The notes under the pieces: generated by a model
The model's database searches: none
Seen by the model: the letters and a program-made list of their open reading frames with translations, nothing else
What the model was told of the DNA's origin: nothing
Shown here: one piece after another, positions 32,501-40,368 of the stretch
Layout of the letters: each line of letters starts with the position of its first letter
Numbering within the stretch: position 1 is the stretch's first letter
NCBI GenBank assembly: GCA_037893225.1
Contig: JAZGUH010000946.1
Coordinates: forward strand, 124,001 to 188,000
Origin: Hippasteria phrygiana
Taxonomy: Eukaryota; Echinodermata; Asteroidea; Valvatida; Goniasteridae
DNA length: 64,000 nt
Reading direction: 5' to 3'
Translations under genes and position numbers: made by a program

Positions 32501-35500
32501 GTGCCCTGGGAACGAGAGAGCACTTCAGCGTCTTGGGATATATCCAAGCGCTACAGAGGTCTGATGCGCCATCTATGCTGCATAGACGCCACCAAGGGTT
32601 CACGGGATGTGTACATCGAACATGTCACTGGCCATCGTCAGTAATCTGATGAGTAGGCCCCCACCAACTTGCGTCGAACAGTATACTACCATGGTATTTT
32701 TCATTATCCAGCCTCTCTATTATTTTCCTTTTTCTGCAGGTGATACCTGTACTAGACGGTAACTTGCCATCAATTTTGCATTCCTGAAAGTCCTAGTGCA
32801 AAATTCTAGTGATTTTTGTATTTTTACCTGGCAGCCATCATGGAATCCAACATGGCCGACATCCCAGCTTTACAGAAGTTGTATCATTGGACTCGTAGAT
32901 ACTGAAAACATGGGATTTGCCACCATTTTTTGCTTTAATACATGGCCTAGAACCAAAGTTATGGTGATTTTCGTATTTTTACCTGGCGGCCATCTTGGAA
33001 TCGAAAATGGCCGCCATCCCAGCTTTTCAGACGTACCATTGGACTCGTAGATACTGAAAACATGGGATTTGCCAACAATACATGGCCTAGAACCAAAGTT
33101 ATGTTGATTTTCCGTTCCAAAATGGCGGCCATTTTAAAAATCCAATATGGCGGCCATAGAGGGGCCGGAAAATTTGGCACCACAGATTTTTGTATTCATT
33201 ATACCCTAAATAAACGATGTAAACAATAACATTGCTTTAGGCAAGCAAATCTCACGGAATAACACTATATAAGGTGCTGCTGTGTTCGCAATTTGGCCGC
33301 TGAGCTTTGCCGCGCCAGTGCATGATTGTACATTCATTAAGAGAAGCAGGCGTGCCTTGCTTGGCATAAGCCTCGGTAAGACAAATTTGCAACCGTCTGC
33401 TGCAGAGTATGCACCATGACGCGCAAAAGCATCGTCATCTGTGCTTTTGCGTTTTCATGCAGGCGCTGACTTAGCCGATGAATGTTTGTTTTTTGCTGAG
33501 GCGTGGGTGTGGCAGGCTGCAGTGCTTACCTGTGTCAGTTCAGACATATCTGCATCCAGTTCAGCAGTGGTCAATGCTTTGTCCTCAGAAGGGTATCAGC
33601 ATGGATTTCTATGGAACACAAGTAAAACATATTGAAAGTGGTCACAACGTGATCCTAATGCGCGCTTGGTATAGCGATGCGTTCGTGCTTAACACCAAAA
33701 ATACACTGACGGTTAAATGGGCATGTTCCCCCTTATATGCGCGCAAACGGCATTCTTTTCTTTAAAGAGTGGCTTAGCTGGATACCAGACAATACATACA
33801 ATCTCACGTGATTCTGAATGGAGGTAATGGTGAGGTAGAATGAGCCAAATCGGAATTACAAATAGGACGGCAGAGCACAATGTGCATGCATTTGGCCACT
33901 TTTGAATAAACACGGCTCTATTTTTTCGGATTTTTTCGCTTCTGTATTAAAAATACCTCTAAAACTGTACAGATCACCCTCACAGGCACCCCGGATGAAG
34001 GCCACACATATTGTTTTATGATATCTGTTTACTGATCCTGAAATTGTATTGCTGTATTTTGGGGTAAAGTTCCAATTTGGTTAACAGTTTCCCCATTGAC
34101 TTGTGCGCTGTGTGGCCCATTGCACATGCGCTGTACAGACGTATATTTGTAAGTCTAATTGGGCTTAGAGGTAAATAATTTCTAGACAAAGAAACTCATT
34201 TTAAAGGGAATATCAAAATGTATGGTTTATTTGTATGGTTCATTTTTTTGCTGTCACTCTCTTTGCAGGTGGTACCCGTAAGCTCTCGTATCGGAAGTCA
34301 ATTCCGGTCGTTGACCTTTCTCGGTTCATCAGGGAGTCATTTTCAGTCGACGATTACGTCATCCTCAAACTGGATGTTGAGGGCGCCGAGTTCGAAATTC
34401 TACGGAAGATGATAGACGACAAAGCGTTTGACTACATCGACAAGTAATCATTGATACTGTTTTTACCCTACTTAATGAAAATGGGCGCGGATAGCTGTAT
34501 TCTGGATGATTCTTAATACAGTGCGCCACCAAGAGTTTGTCACGGAAAGGCCATTTTGGAGCACTATGTATTTGAAAACGTCCGTCCAAACGGTACGTGT
34601 CATTTTGCACGTGTAAAAAAGTGGTACCGTGATAGGCGTGGGCTTTTAGGTTTAGGGTTAAAGTTGAAAAGTGAAAAATAATACCTCCGAAGACTCTCTT
34701 AAATTGATTTCGACCAGATTTCGAAAACGCCAGGATTTGATTTGGGTTAGGGTTTTAGTCTGGGGAGAGTTAGTGCCAGGGTTATGGTTAGATTAGTAAG
34801 GGCCAACCCTAAGTTTTACTCTAAGAGTAACACTTAAGGGTTGGCCCTTTTTTGTGAAAAAAGTTGCTCTGATAATTGTCAGAAACGAGGCTAATGGGGT
34901 GAAAAGAATAACCTTTGGGTTTCATTGGTCAGGAATTCATATCTAATTTTCCCCTGATTTTTCATATTTTCCAAAATTTTTCTCAAAATCAGAGCTTATA
35001 TTTCCGTAAATTTAAATTTTTATTATTGAGTTGGAACGTGGAGAAGATGCTCTAAAGAGTCTCTAAAGTAAATTTCAAACTAATTTCTAATTTTCTATTT
35101 TGTAGGGCTTAGGCTAGGACTAGGATCATTGCCAGCATTAGGGTTAGGGTTATTGTTTAATAGGGTGAGTGTTAGTGTCATAGTCAGGGTTAGGATAGGG
35201 TAAGGGTTAGGGTGAGTTTTAGGGTCATGGTCAGGGTTAGGTGGGGTTATTGTTAGGGTGAGTGTTAGGATCGTGGTCAGGGTTAGGGTTAGGGTTAGGG
35301 TGAGTGTTAGGGTCATGGTCAGGGTTAGTGTTAGGGTGAGTGTTAGGGTCAGGGTTAGGATAGGGTTAGTATAAGGGTTGGGGTTAGGGTGAGTGTTAGG
35401 GTCATGGTCAGGGTTAGGAGGGGTTATTGTTAGGGTGGTATTAGGCGCATGCGCAGGGTTAGGGTTATAGGGTCAGGGTTAGTGTTATCCATTTGTTTTT

Positions 35501-36879
35501 CTGGCGTGGGCAACAGAAAGCCTATCACTACTTTCGCAAATCTTACAGATACTACGGTGAATATCACTACAGTCAGCCAACGGGCTGGAGCAAGAGAGAG
35601 AAAGATCAGATACGCAACGACATATCCAAGGCGGGCTTCACCATGATAAACTGGATAGGGGAGAAAAGGACATACGACGATATCGACACTTTGCATCCTA
35701 TAAAGGTACCAATATTATTTTAAAGTGGGATTACTGTGAAATCTTCAAGGGCCATTTTCAAGCCTTAGTGCGGCTTTGGCTTCGTCTCTGGCTATTCCCC
35801 AGCTCCATTGTCAACCTCCAAGGGCGGATCCAGAGCACAATTTTTTGGGGGGCCAAACTTTTTTTGGCAATTTTTTTGGGAGGGGCCATACAAATGTTTT
35901 GGCTAAGTTTTGTGGGTGGGTGTACGCAGTGCCTGCCTTTTTGCGACCTTTTTGCCCCCCCCCCCCCCCCCCCCCGGATCCGCCCTTGTCAACCTCGCGG
36001 CTTGATTTCTTGAAGAAGGCTTCGGCTGCGGCTTCAAATATCAGACTTTGTGATGTACGTGTAGCAAAGGAAAAAACGTGCTCGAGAACTTGCCAGATTC
36101 GGAGAGCTAAAATTAAGGGAAACCAGATCCGAAGCCAGAGTTTGAGAAATGGCCTATATTTTAGGACAAATCTTACCCAGTTTTGAATGCTTCTGTCACT
36201 GTGGTGATAAATAAAATAATATTTTGACACATTCTACCTCATAAGAGCGTGTTTTTGCAAGTCCAATCCACGCTAAATCTGGCCAAACATAGGTCGATAG
36301 CCGTAATGTCATCTTTGGGACTACATGCTGAAAAGGTCGTGTATACCCCTACTCAAGAACAATGTGCACAACTCGGTATCTCCCAAACTATATTTCGCAG
36401 CGGTCATGGCATATGATTATGACGTCACTACGAATTTCTTCTTAAAGGTAGTATACACCATTTTCAAAAAACAAGACTACCGAATTGTTACGAAAAACCG
36501 TACACTGTTAAAAAAAGGTGTTGGGCAACATACCAACTGCCCACAATCTTGGGAAAATTCTTCCCAAGAATTGGTCCATTTTTACCTGAATTAATCAACA
36601 ATGTTGGTTAAATAACAGTTGCCCAATTATGTTTTACCCAACGTTTTAACAGTGTACCAGACTGTAGCTCCTTTTTGGTCTAAGGTATGGTCAGGGAACC
36701 AGACTACTAGAAAATATTTTTTCTATCTGTTTTCCCAGCATCTATGCACGCAAAATGTTAAACGGGTCAGTGTTACAGTATTTGCTAGCACGCTATAAAA
36801 TACTAACCCCAAATCCATCTATTTCTGAAAATTACAGCAACAGCAAATGGTGTATAGGCCCTACAACCATTAAATGGTA

Positions 36880-36911
<32 letters not shown>

Positions 36912-39202
36912 TACCGGCGATGGGTCATTAGGGAGACTTTCCCATAGACTTGTGCACAACTTTTTTCCCGACTTTAATGTAACCTAACCCAACTTTCCCC
37001 TTATCCTACCCCCACGAATTTCGGTATATTTATGTTTTGGACCATCCTCTATCGATACAACCCAGTTCCGACAGTAAAATTCTCAATATTTAAAGGGGCT
37101 GTGACATTAGGGAGACATTTCAATGTCTCCCTAATGTCACTAGTCTCCTTAAGGTAATAAGAATGATGACAAAATGTCTCCTTAAGGGACCATTAACAGG
37201 TATAATTATAATAATAATAATAATAATAAATGTAACAACTTATAAAGCGCTGGTAAAAAAAATTCACTGCGCTATAAAAAGGCGAAAGGTTATTTTACAG
37301 TCTTCACTTTGTCATGTATACAGTGTGATGGTAAACATCAGAACTGAACATCAATCAGAATTTGTGTCTAGTCAGATTTGAACACAAAATATATCACTTA
37401 TGAATCGAATTGATATCATCAAATTAATATAATCATGTACCACACAGTCTTCTAATGGTTCATTACCAAGATCAGTTGATGAATCACTGACAATTACAAG
37501 GAGGTATCATGGGGGTAGTCGTAACTGTCCAGTGGCGGATCTACGGGGGGGGGGGGGGGGTTTGGGGGTTTAAACCCCCCCTTGGGCTGAGAAAAAACAA
37601 ATAACCAGTGTCGGGTGTCGAAAATTTGGCACGCTGGGGTGTGTAGGCCAATCACCTCAGGTAACCCCCCCCCCCCCCCCCCCCCCCTTAGTTAAAACCT
37701 AGATCCGCCCCTGCTGTCCGTATCAAAGTTAGGTTAGGATGCACACGCACTGATCACTAGTAATTGTCATTTTTTTCGGTGGTAGGTCCCAGCAGACACC
37801 CCCGGCAAACCCGGCGAGATTTATTCAAGTTGCAAAATTGGTTCAGTGGCCCTAGCCGTCACGATCGGCATGAACTCCAAGCGAGCACACCGGGTGGTTT
37901 CGACTTTAGCGGCCCATAAACCCCTGGTGCCCACCACGCTGTTCGTCTACGGGGACTTCGTGCAGGTCTTCCCCGAAATGGTCAAGGCCTGGGCCGAGCA
38001 CTTCAGCATCGGTATCCGGGAGGACGGCCACAATCCCCCGGGTCACCTGGAGCTGATGCCCGGTCAGTGGGTCCGCATGGGCCTGATCAGCACCATCTTA
38101 CGCCTGGAGGAGATAGGGATAACTGTTGCCTATTACCTACCGACGGTGGTGGGAGGTATTAGTTCCACAATCACTAAGGAAGCTGCGAGTAGGGGACTGA
38201 GGATTGTCCAGCCTGCAGTGGAATTTCCTGCCGAAATCGGTAAATAAACGCGGCACCCCAGCTCGTCCGGGTGATATTTTTACTTAACTTAAGCAAAACA
38301 TCGTTGAAAACAGCGTTACCGCTATCAAGGTCAACTCAATACGGATGACCTCCCAAATGGGAGACTTTTGAGTCGCTAGTGGTAGCTGACATATACCGGT
38401 CCTTTTTGCTACTTCTGAGCGTGCGCATGTAGTTCTGTGCATGCGCGCCTAGTTCTGAGCAAGCGCGCAGAGTCTGAGCATGCGTACGACTGGTGAGAAT
38501 AATGGAAAAGGACCGGACGTCTGCTGCCACCAGCGTCTCAAGGGTCTCCCATTGTTATCAAATTTGAACCCAAAGGTGTGTGCCAAACAGAATTTTGTCG
38601 AAAGGCTTTTTATTGAGGATTCTTGCGCAGTAAAAGGAATGCGCGCACCATTAACATGCACGAGCCATGATGAATTACGAGGTTCGTTCAAGTTAGGTGT
38701 TGTGATATAAACAGCTCATTTGATGTTCGTAGTTACTAAATGCATTTGAGGCAATGTGGGTGATTTGTCGACCGACTCTCAAAACTGTTGCCTCATGCAC
38801 ATGATGCCGTGAGGTGGAGTATAATGATTGATAATCTATAGATCAGTGTTCATAATCTTGGGGACAAAAACGTGCTAGTGAAAAAGTGCGTGGGGTGCAT
38901 TCAATGTTTGAAGTGTTTCGAGTGATTATTTGGTAACATCGATTTTTGCCTCCCCTAATCTCCCAGGTTCTGAAGCCCAACTGACGTGGGATAACTATTA
39001 CAAATACCGCGATGTAGAACGCGTGCCCAAGGCCCTACGGCGAATTCACGACGCTCTCGTCAAGAACAAAGGGGGCGTCCTGAGTCTAGACACGGACCTA
39101 CCGGACACTTACATGAACTCTGTGTTTCTGATGGACTACCTGGTCGAGACGTCCGGCTTTAATTTAGTGAATTTGAGAGAATGCATTGCTTGGTCAACAT
39201 AG
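20310..39202 (+). CDS. FkbM-type methyltransferase fused to a degenerate NodB-like deacetylase domain (six exons found)
   Basis: Exons 20310-20563, 21955-22080, 34269-34443, 35483-35705, 37786-38239 and 38967-39202 all have GT-AG borders, and phases 1, 1, 2, 0 and 1 match at every junction. They give about 488 codons plus an unseen N-terminus. The first half is an FkbM SAM-dependent O-methyltransferase: KILLDCGANVASTVLLF (SAM loop), IHSFEID, and VILKLDVEGAEFEILRKM. The second half follows the strand order of NodB/CE4 polysaccharide deacetylases (SVALAVTIGMN, VPTTLFVYGDF, FSIGIREDGH, RGLRIVQPAV, GGVLSLDTDLPDT, FNLVNLRECI). However, TFDDG has become TIGMN, HxxxH has become RxxxH, and the late LxH histidine is lost. 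I therefore infer methyltransferase activity on a glycan-type or small-molecule hydroxyl, and a catalytically dead sugar-binding partner domain. The third intron is 12.2 kb and filled with transposons. Confidence 0.75.
20664..20776. mobile_element. Hairpin MITE family X, copy 1 (intronic)
   Basis: CAATGAGAGACTTTTGAGAC, then GCTGGTGGCAGCAGACATAT, faces its complement across a 10-base centre. The ~45-bp arms are nearly perfect. It shares termini with 38356-38554. Confidence 0.65.
20777..21954. other. Intron sequence of the FkbM-NodB gene; no separate gene supported
   Basis: Two open frames (20841-21179 and 21253-21537) have no recognised domain or start context and are treated as chance frames. 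Confidence 0.35.
21955..22080 (+). CDS. FkbM-NodB gene, exon 2 of those found
   Basis: The acceptor has a T-rich tract ending GCCGTAG and the donor is AGACAG|GTGCGT. The 126-nt exon (phases 1 to 1) encodes NMTAFSEMVWGPHKGLNHGV through SDKEQKDSKTG. Confidence 0.7.
22302..22427 (+). repeat. DIRS left inverted terminal repeat
   Basis: From CTTACCCGTAGAGCCACTAC to TTAGCTTCATCTTTTCTC. It is complementary to 27613-27738 with about four mismatches in 126 bases. Confidence 0.85.
22574..24666 (+). pseudogene. DIRS Gag-like region, frame-broken
   Basis: The first ATG in context is at 22574 (MASREKNVTRKSAIGAERYP). The frame then changes repeatedly. Recognisable pieces are a basic stretch KKARKKRRRSPDSPSSSDRS (23254-23310), a 12-bp minisatellite (23514-23682), FRFPPKDFDDYF, and VPVDMLSAAFRCIDETLRLL continuing as ISVRRANILDSLYLPSKGAR. 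The last part keeps the helical pattern of DIRS Gag C-termini. It runs without a break into RT sequence near 24665, suggesting a deletion that fused them. Confidence 0.6.
23514..23682 (+). repeat. 12-bp minisatellite, about 14 copies, inside Gag
   Basis: CCCAGTGTCGCC is repeated with almost no change and translates as (APSV)n in one frame and (PPVS)n in another. All six frames stay open, because 12 is a multiple of three and the unit has no stop. Confidence 0.9.
24667..25131 (+). pseudogene. DIRS reverse transcriptase
   Basis: GKWRPILNLKPLNSFI, then ATLDLQDVYLQVPI (block A aspartates), LPFGLSTSPRVFTRIV (block B) and FMYLDDWLI (YLDD catalytic box). It ends at a TAA (25132-25134), after which the same frame continues into RNase H. 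The N-terminal fingers appear shortened. The long overlapping plus frame at 24675-25967 is a shadow over most of its length. Confidence 0.8.
25141..25905 (+). pseudogene. DIRS RNase H
   Basis: VTVTTDASGLGWGAML carries the first catalytic Asp, INVLEMLAVFNAL the Glu, YDNVTVVAYLNHEGG the second Asp, and IPGADNSIADALSR the last. It is preceded by the RH-linker KYHLIHHMFPVPVFLRPHL. It is in frame with RT, separated by one stop codon. Confidence 0.8.
25890..26150 (+). pseudogene. DIRS methylase-like (DAM) domain fragment
   Basis: HVDLFASAVNNQLPGFCTRY (one frame) continues as IPIDPRAWHVDAPSMPWEGM and FAYAFPPISLIPRVLTKI (another), ending at ILLIAPFWPRQPWFP. In DIRS elements this block, related to phage adenine methylases, lies between RNase H and the recombinase. 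A frameshift near 25965 divides it. Confidence 0.7.
26229..27268 (+). pseudogene. DIRS tyrosine recombinase, in three frames
   Basis: The N-terminal core-binding part is KVYNSRLRHYYKWC and GDFFVYLLNSGLTVATIR (frame breaks near 26480). The catalytic part LAFLLAVATSRRRSELHALS holds the first Arg. After a second shift near 26880 come AHDVRAVASSWAF (HxxR) and TFTACYLRDV (nucleophile Tyr). All catalytic residues are visible, but the two frameshifts make it non-functional. Confidence 0.8.
27446..27559. repeat. DIRS internal complementary region with poly(C) centre
   Basis: 27446-27485 (GCATTAGTAGTGGCTCTACA, then GGTAAGATGAGC) complements the left outer end near 22287-22325. 27511-27559 (CACAGTCGTGTGGGAAGAGT onwards) complements the right outer end at 27729-27777 exactly. 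A long C run at about 27487-27512 lies between them and corresponds to the G run at the right tip (27770-27784). This is the template for joining the ends of a DIRS circle. Confidence 0.8.
27613..27738 (-). repeat. DIRS right inverted terminal repeat
   Basis: Complement of 22302-22427. The right tip extends to a G run ending at about 27785. Confidence 0.85.
27786..28680. other. Intron sequence; no gene seen
   Basis: AT-rich, with a 124-codon frame (27964-28338) lacking domains and no transposon termini recognised. Confidence 0.35.
28688..28760 (-). repeat. tRNA-derived SINE-like sequence
   Basis: On the minus strand, TAGTCTAGTGGATAG resembles a pol III A box and GGTCCCTAGTTTGAATCC a B box, with tRNA spacing. 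The acceptor stem does not pair properly, so it is a SINE head or tRNA pseudogene rather than a tRNA gene. Confidence 0.5.
29749..31160 (+). pseudogene. R2-like non-LTR element: N-terminal zinc finger and RT thumb, RT core deleted
   Basis: The frame opens with a zinc finger, CALCQRSFSTTHGVRLHM, as in R2-group proteins. Then come RRRMLGLEFDAREASRLQKM and AMRMVLEGSEVRYAGTEETL-VDYF, the conserved stretch just before RT. Catalytic RT blocks are absent. The same frame, after tandem TGA stops (30805-30810), continues as ADIQTVTQAVRILSS and ISMLWSRARAAARRL, the thumb/connection of R2-like RTs. An internal deletion removed the polymerase core. Class inferred from motif style. Confidence 0.6.
31164..31816. 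mobile_element. 653-bp MITE with repeated TGTGTCTCTTCGTGAAAACG motif
   Basis: The termini TCACCGTTTTCACGAA and TTCGTGAAAACGGTGA are perfect inverted repeats, followed by ACACACATGTG on both sides with slight change. The motif TCTTCGTGAAAACG recurs in direct orientation at about 31400, 31520, 31615 and 31797. It splits the R2-like element between the RT thumb and the endonuclease. The small plus and minus frames inside are not genes. Confidence 0.65.
31835..32655 (+). pseudogene. R2-like element: restriction-like endonuclease domain, broken
   Basis: The plus strand reads ALRAAVREHYSAQLLSLQDH, then CLPTKEVVKRL and WRRCGLWEETLPPVLNNC with RRRHN (CCHC-like knuckle; one His replaced by Pro). PDITVVEGNKVTIIDVCCPF follows, the PD..D core of the R2-type restriction-like endonuclease. 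The tail VVGSLGSWCPGNERALQRLG and RDVYIEHVTGHRQ closes it. Stops at 32044 and 32108 and a frame change near 32445 disable it. It continues the element at 29749. Confidence 0.6.
33258..34268. other. Rest of the 12.2-kb intron; no gene seen
   Basis: It contains a GCGCAAAAGCA/TGCTTTTGCGT inverted pair at 33421-33455. Short frames lack domains. Confidence 0.35.
34269..34443 (+). CDS. FkbM-NodB gene, exon 3 of those found (core FkbM motif)
   Basis: Acceptor CTCTCTTTGCAG. It encodes KSIPVVDLSRFIRESF and VILKLDVEGAEFEILRKM, the LKxDVEGaE signature of FkbM methyltransferases. The donor is GACAA|GTAATC, phase 2. The preceding intron is 12,188 bases long. Confidence 0.75.
34798..34850. repeat. Palindrome, 20-bp-class stem
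   Basis: AAGGGCCAACCCTAAG faces CTTAAGGGTTGGCCCTT across a centre that is itself palindromic (TTACTCTAAGAGTAA). It lies in an intron of the FkbM-NodB gene. Confidence 0.6.
35105..35482 (+). repeat. TTAGGG-like satellite ending at a splice acceptor
   Basis: Degenerate TTAGGG and variant units (GTTAGGGTGAGTGTTAGGGT, CATGGTCAGGGTTAGG) run for about 380 bases, with a 60-70 base higher-order pattern. The last unit's TTAG forms the acceptor of the exon at 35483. The minus frame of repeated Thr-Leu codons here is a shadow. Confidence 0.75.
35483..35705 (+). CDS. FkbM-NodB gene, exon 4 of those found
   Basis: The acceptor is the TTAG of a TTAGGG-like repeat (GGTCAGGGTTAG). Phase 2 is matched, and 223 nt encode VIHLFFWRGQQKAYHYFRKS, then YRYYGEYHYSQPTGW. 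The donor is ATAAAG|GTACC, phase 0. Another acceptor (GGCAACAG, 35516) would not keep the phase. Confidence 0.65.
35819..35988. mobile_element. 170-bp non-autonomous hAT element with perfect 8-bp duplication
   Basis: The termini are CAAGGGCGGATCC and GGATCCGCCCTTG, perfect 13-bp inverted repeats. The flanks are TCAACCTC on both sides (35811-35818 and 35989-35996). Poly(G) and poly(C) tracts lie inside. It is in the intron downstream of exon 35483-35705. The perfect duplication suggests a young insertion. Confidence 0.85.
36501..36656. mobile_element. 156-bp MITE with TACACTGTTAAAA termini
   Basis: TACACTGTTAAAA at the left and TTTTAACAGTGTA at the right, with GTTGGGCAAC/GTTGCCCAA and TTGGGTAAA-type inner repeats. 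The termini resemble those of the 7702-13225 element. No clear target duplication. Confidence 0.6.
36882..36911 (+). repeat. TAA microsatellite
   Basis: About ten TAA units. A second, shorter array is at 37205-37229. Confidence 0.85.
37101..37140. repeat. Perfect 19-bp-stem hairpin
   Basis: GTGACATTAGGGAGACATT, a 2-base loop, then the exact complement. GTCATTAGGGAGACTTTCCC at 36924 shares half of it, so this is probably a small foldback family. Confidence 0.8.
37530..37713. mobile_element. 184-bp non-autonomous hAT element
   Basis: The termini are CAGTGGCGGATCTACGGG and CCTAGATCCGCCCCTG, and CTGTCC occurs on both flanks as a shortened or aged duplication. Poly(G) and poly(C) tracts flank an AAACCCCCCCTTGGG core. 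It is intronic in the FkbM-NodB gene. Confidence 0.7.
37786..38239 (+). CDS. FkbM-NodB gene, exon 5 of those found (NodB-like N-terminal part)
   Basis: Acceptor TTTTTTCGGTGGTAG, donor GAAATCG|GTAAAT. The 454-nt exon starts in phase 0 and encodes SVALAVTIGMN, TTLFVYGDFVQVFPEMV, GIREDGHNPPGHLELMPGQW, then GITVAYYLPTVVGG and RGLRIVQPAVEFP. It is notably more GC-rich than its surroundings. Confidence 0.7.
38356..38554. mobile_element. Hairpin MITE family X, copy 2 (intronic)
   Basis: The termini AATGGGAGACTTTTGAGTCG and the complement of the right end (CAATGGGAGACCCTTGAGAC) match copy 1 at 20664-20776. The centre carries a small tandem repeat, TTCTGAGCGTGCGCATG with TTCTGTGCATGCGCG variants (four units of about 20 bp). 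Confidence 0.65.
38967..39202 (+). CDS. FkbM-NodB gene, last exon
   Basis: Acceptor CCTCCCCTAATCTCCCAG. Phase 1 is matched. It encodes AQLTWDNYYKYRDVERVPKA, then RIHDALVKNKGGVLSLDTD and MDYLVETSGFNLVNLRECI, and ends at TAG (39200-39202). The segment GGVLSLDTD..T..SVFLMDYL..SGF.LVNL matches the closing strand-helix-strand of NodB domains. No AATAAA is seen within the next 200 bases. Confidence 0.7.
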
Positions 39203-40368
39203 TCGACGAGCAAGGTTGAGCAAGTTCGATTATGGACTACCTTAACCATTGTCGGCAATTGTTGGACCAACTTTGCACAAACGATGGGTATAGTCGAGCA
39301 CGTCGATTTTGAACCAGCCCACAGGGCCAAGGCAAGCTTGTGCTGGGTATCTGTCGAAACATTGGTCGTACTAAACTGCGAAGTGGAGTTGAGGCCACAC
39401 TGTAAAACATTTCCTAAAATAACGGGTTTTCCCCCAGTGAAAAGGAAACAATCGCCGTATTTTAGTTTTATCGTATTTTGGACGTAAAATTACGGTACTG
39501 TGACGTAGAAAATATCACGCGTCCGTAGTTTTCGTGTTTTAACGGTCGTTTATACAAAGAGGATATAAATTTACAAGTCTCGCTTTGTCAAAGTACAACA
39601 TATTTGCTATAAGTAGGGTAAAGTGGGGGAATATGGACCTATATAGCACAAAGTAGTAGTTTTCAACATTTTACAAAAGTTATTTTTAAGTCTTACTTTT
39701 TTTATATATTTATTTATTTAAAACCATCTTTAATGAGGGTAACCCATCCAGCAGAAGCTGATCATTTGGGGCCCTCACATTAAATAGAAAAATACATCAA
39801 AACAAAGACAAAACTTCAACAATATACAGCGCAACTAGATTAATAAAAGCAAATTTCTTAAAGAATTAATTAAGAAATAATGTACATAAAATTGCACACA
39901 AAGGACATTAAGAATACGAGCGCCCCTCCCAGGGAAAATACTAAAAATATATTCGTTCAAACTTTATTTTCCTTCAGCAATTGCCGAAAAGAAAAATAAG
40001 AGTTTGAGCGGATAGTACATGGACCCCCATTTAAAAAGACAGAAGCTCTGTAACTAAAACCATTCTTAAAAATTTCACAATTAGGTCTTGGGACAATAAA
40101 ATTACCATGTGTGATGGCCCTACTTTTCATGTTGGAAGAACTAGTTATTACCTACATAAAAATGCAATAATGAAAAAAAATGTTTCTTATTTACAAAACA
40201 TAATACAAATAGGTGTCGCGGGGTCCATATTACCCTGATAGTTGGAGTAATATATGGACCCCCGCAAACAAATCTGGGTACAGCAAGGTTTTCAGTATTG
40301 TTATTGGAAATTTATGATAGTGAAAAATATTCACCTTTGAGGTAAATTATAATAATAACTAGAGGCAA
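39203..40368. other. Downstream of the FkbM-NodB gene; no gene seen
   Basis: ACACTGTAAAACATTTCC at 39400 looks like a transposon terminus of the CACTGTAAA group. GGGTCCATATTACCCTGATA and its near-complement face each other at about 40209-40263. Otherwise AT-rich. Confidence 0.35.

Larger units (their letters stand above)
29024..33257. mobile_element. Foldback element with ~350-bp inverted arms, containing an R2-like element
   Basis: The left terminus CCGTGATATTTGCTTGCC and the right terminus GGCAAGCAAATCTCACGG are inverted. Flanks AATATCAC (29016-29023) and AATAACAC (33258-33265) match at 7 of 8 bases, a hAT-like duplication. The arms (29024-29370 and about 32830-33257) repeat AACTTTGGTTCTAGG, GGCGGCCAT and GTACCATTGGACTCGTAGAT blocks in opposite orientations. 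The right arm has two internal copies. The centre holds the R2-like pseudogene. Confidence 0.6.

Noticed and set aside
35105..35482. TTAGGG array as a chromosome end
   Set aside because: Units are degenerate and interspersed with variants, and gene exons lie on both sides, so the array is interstitial.
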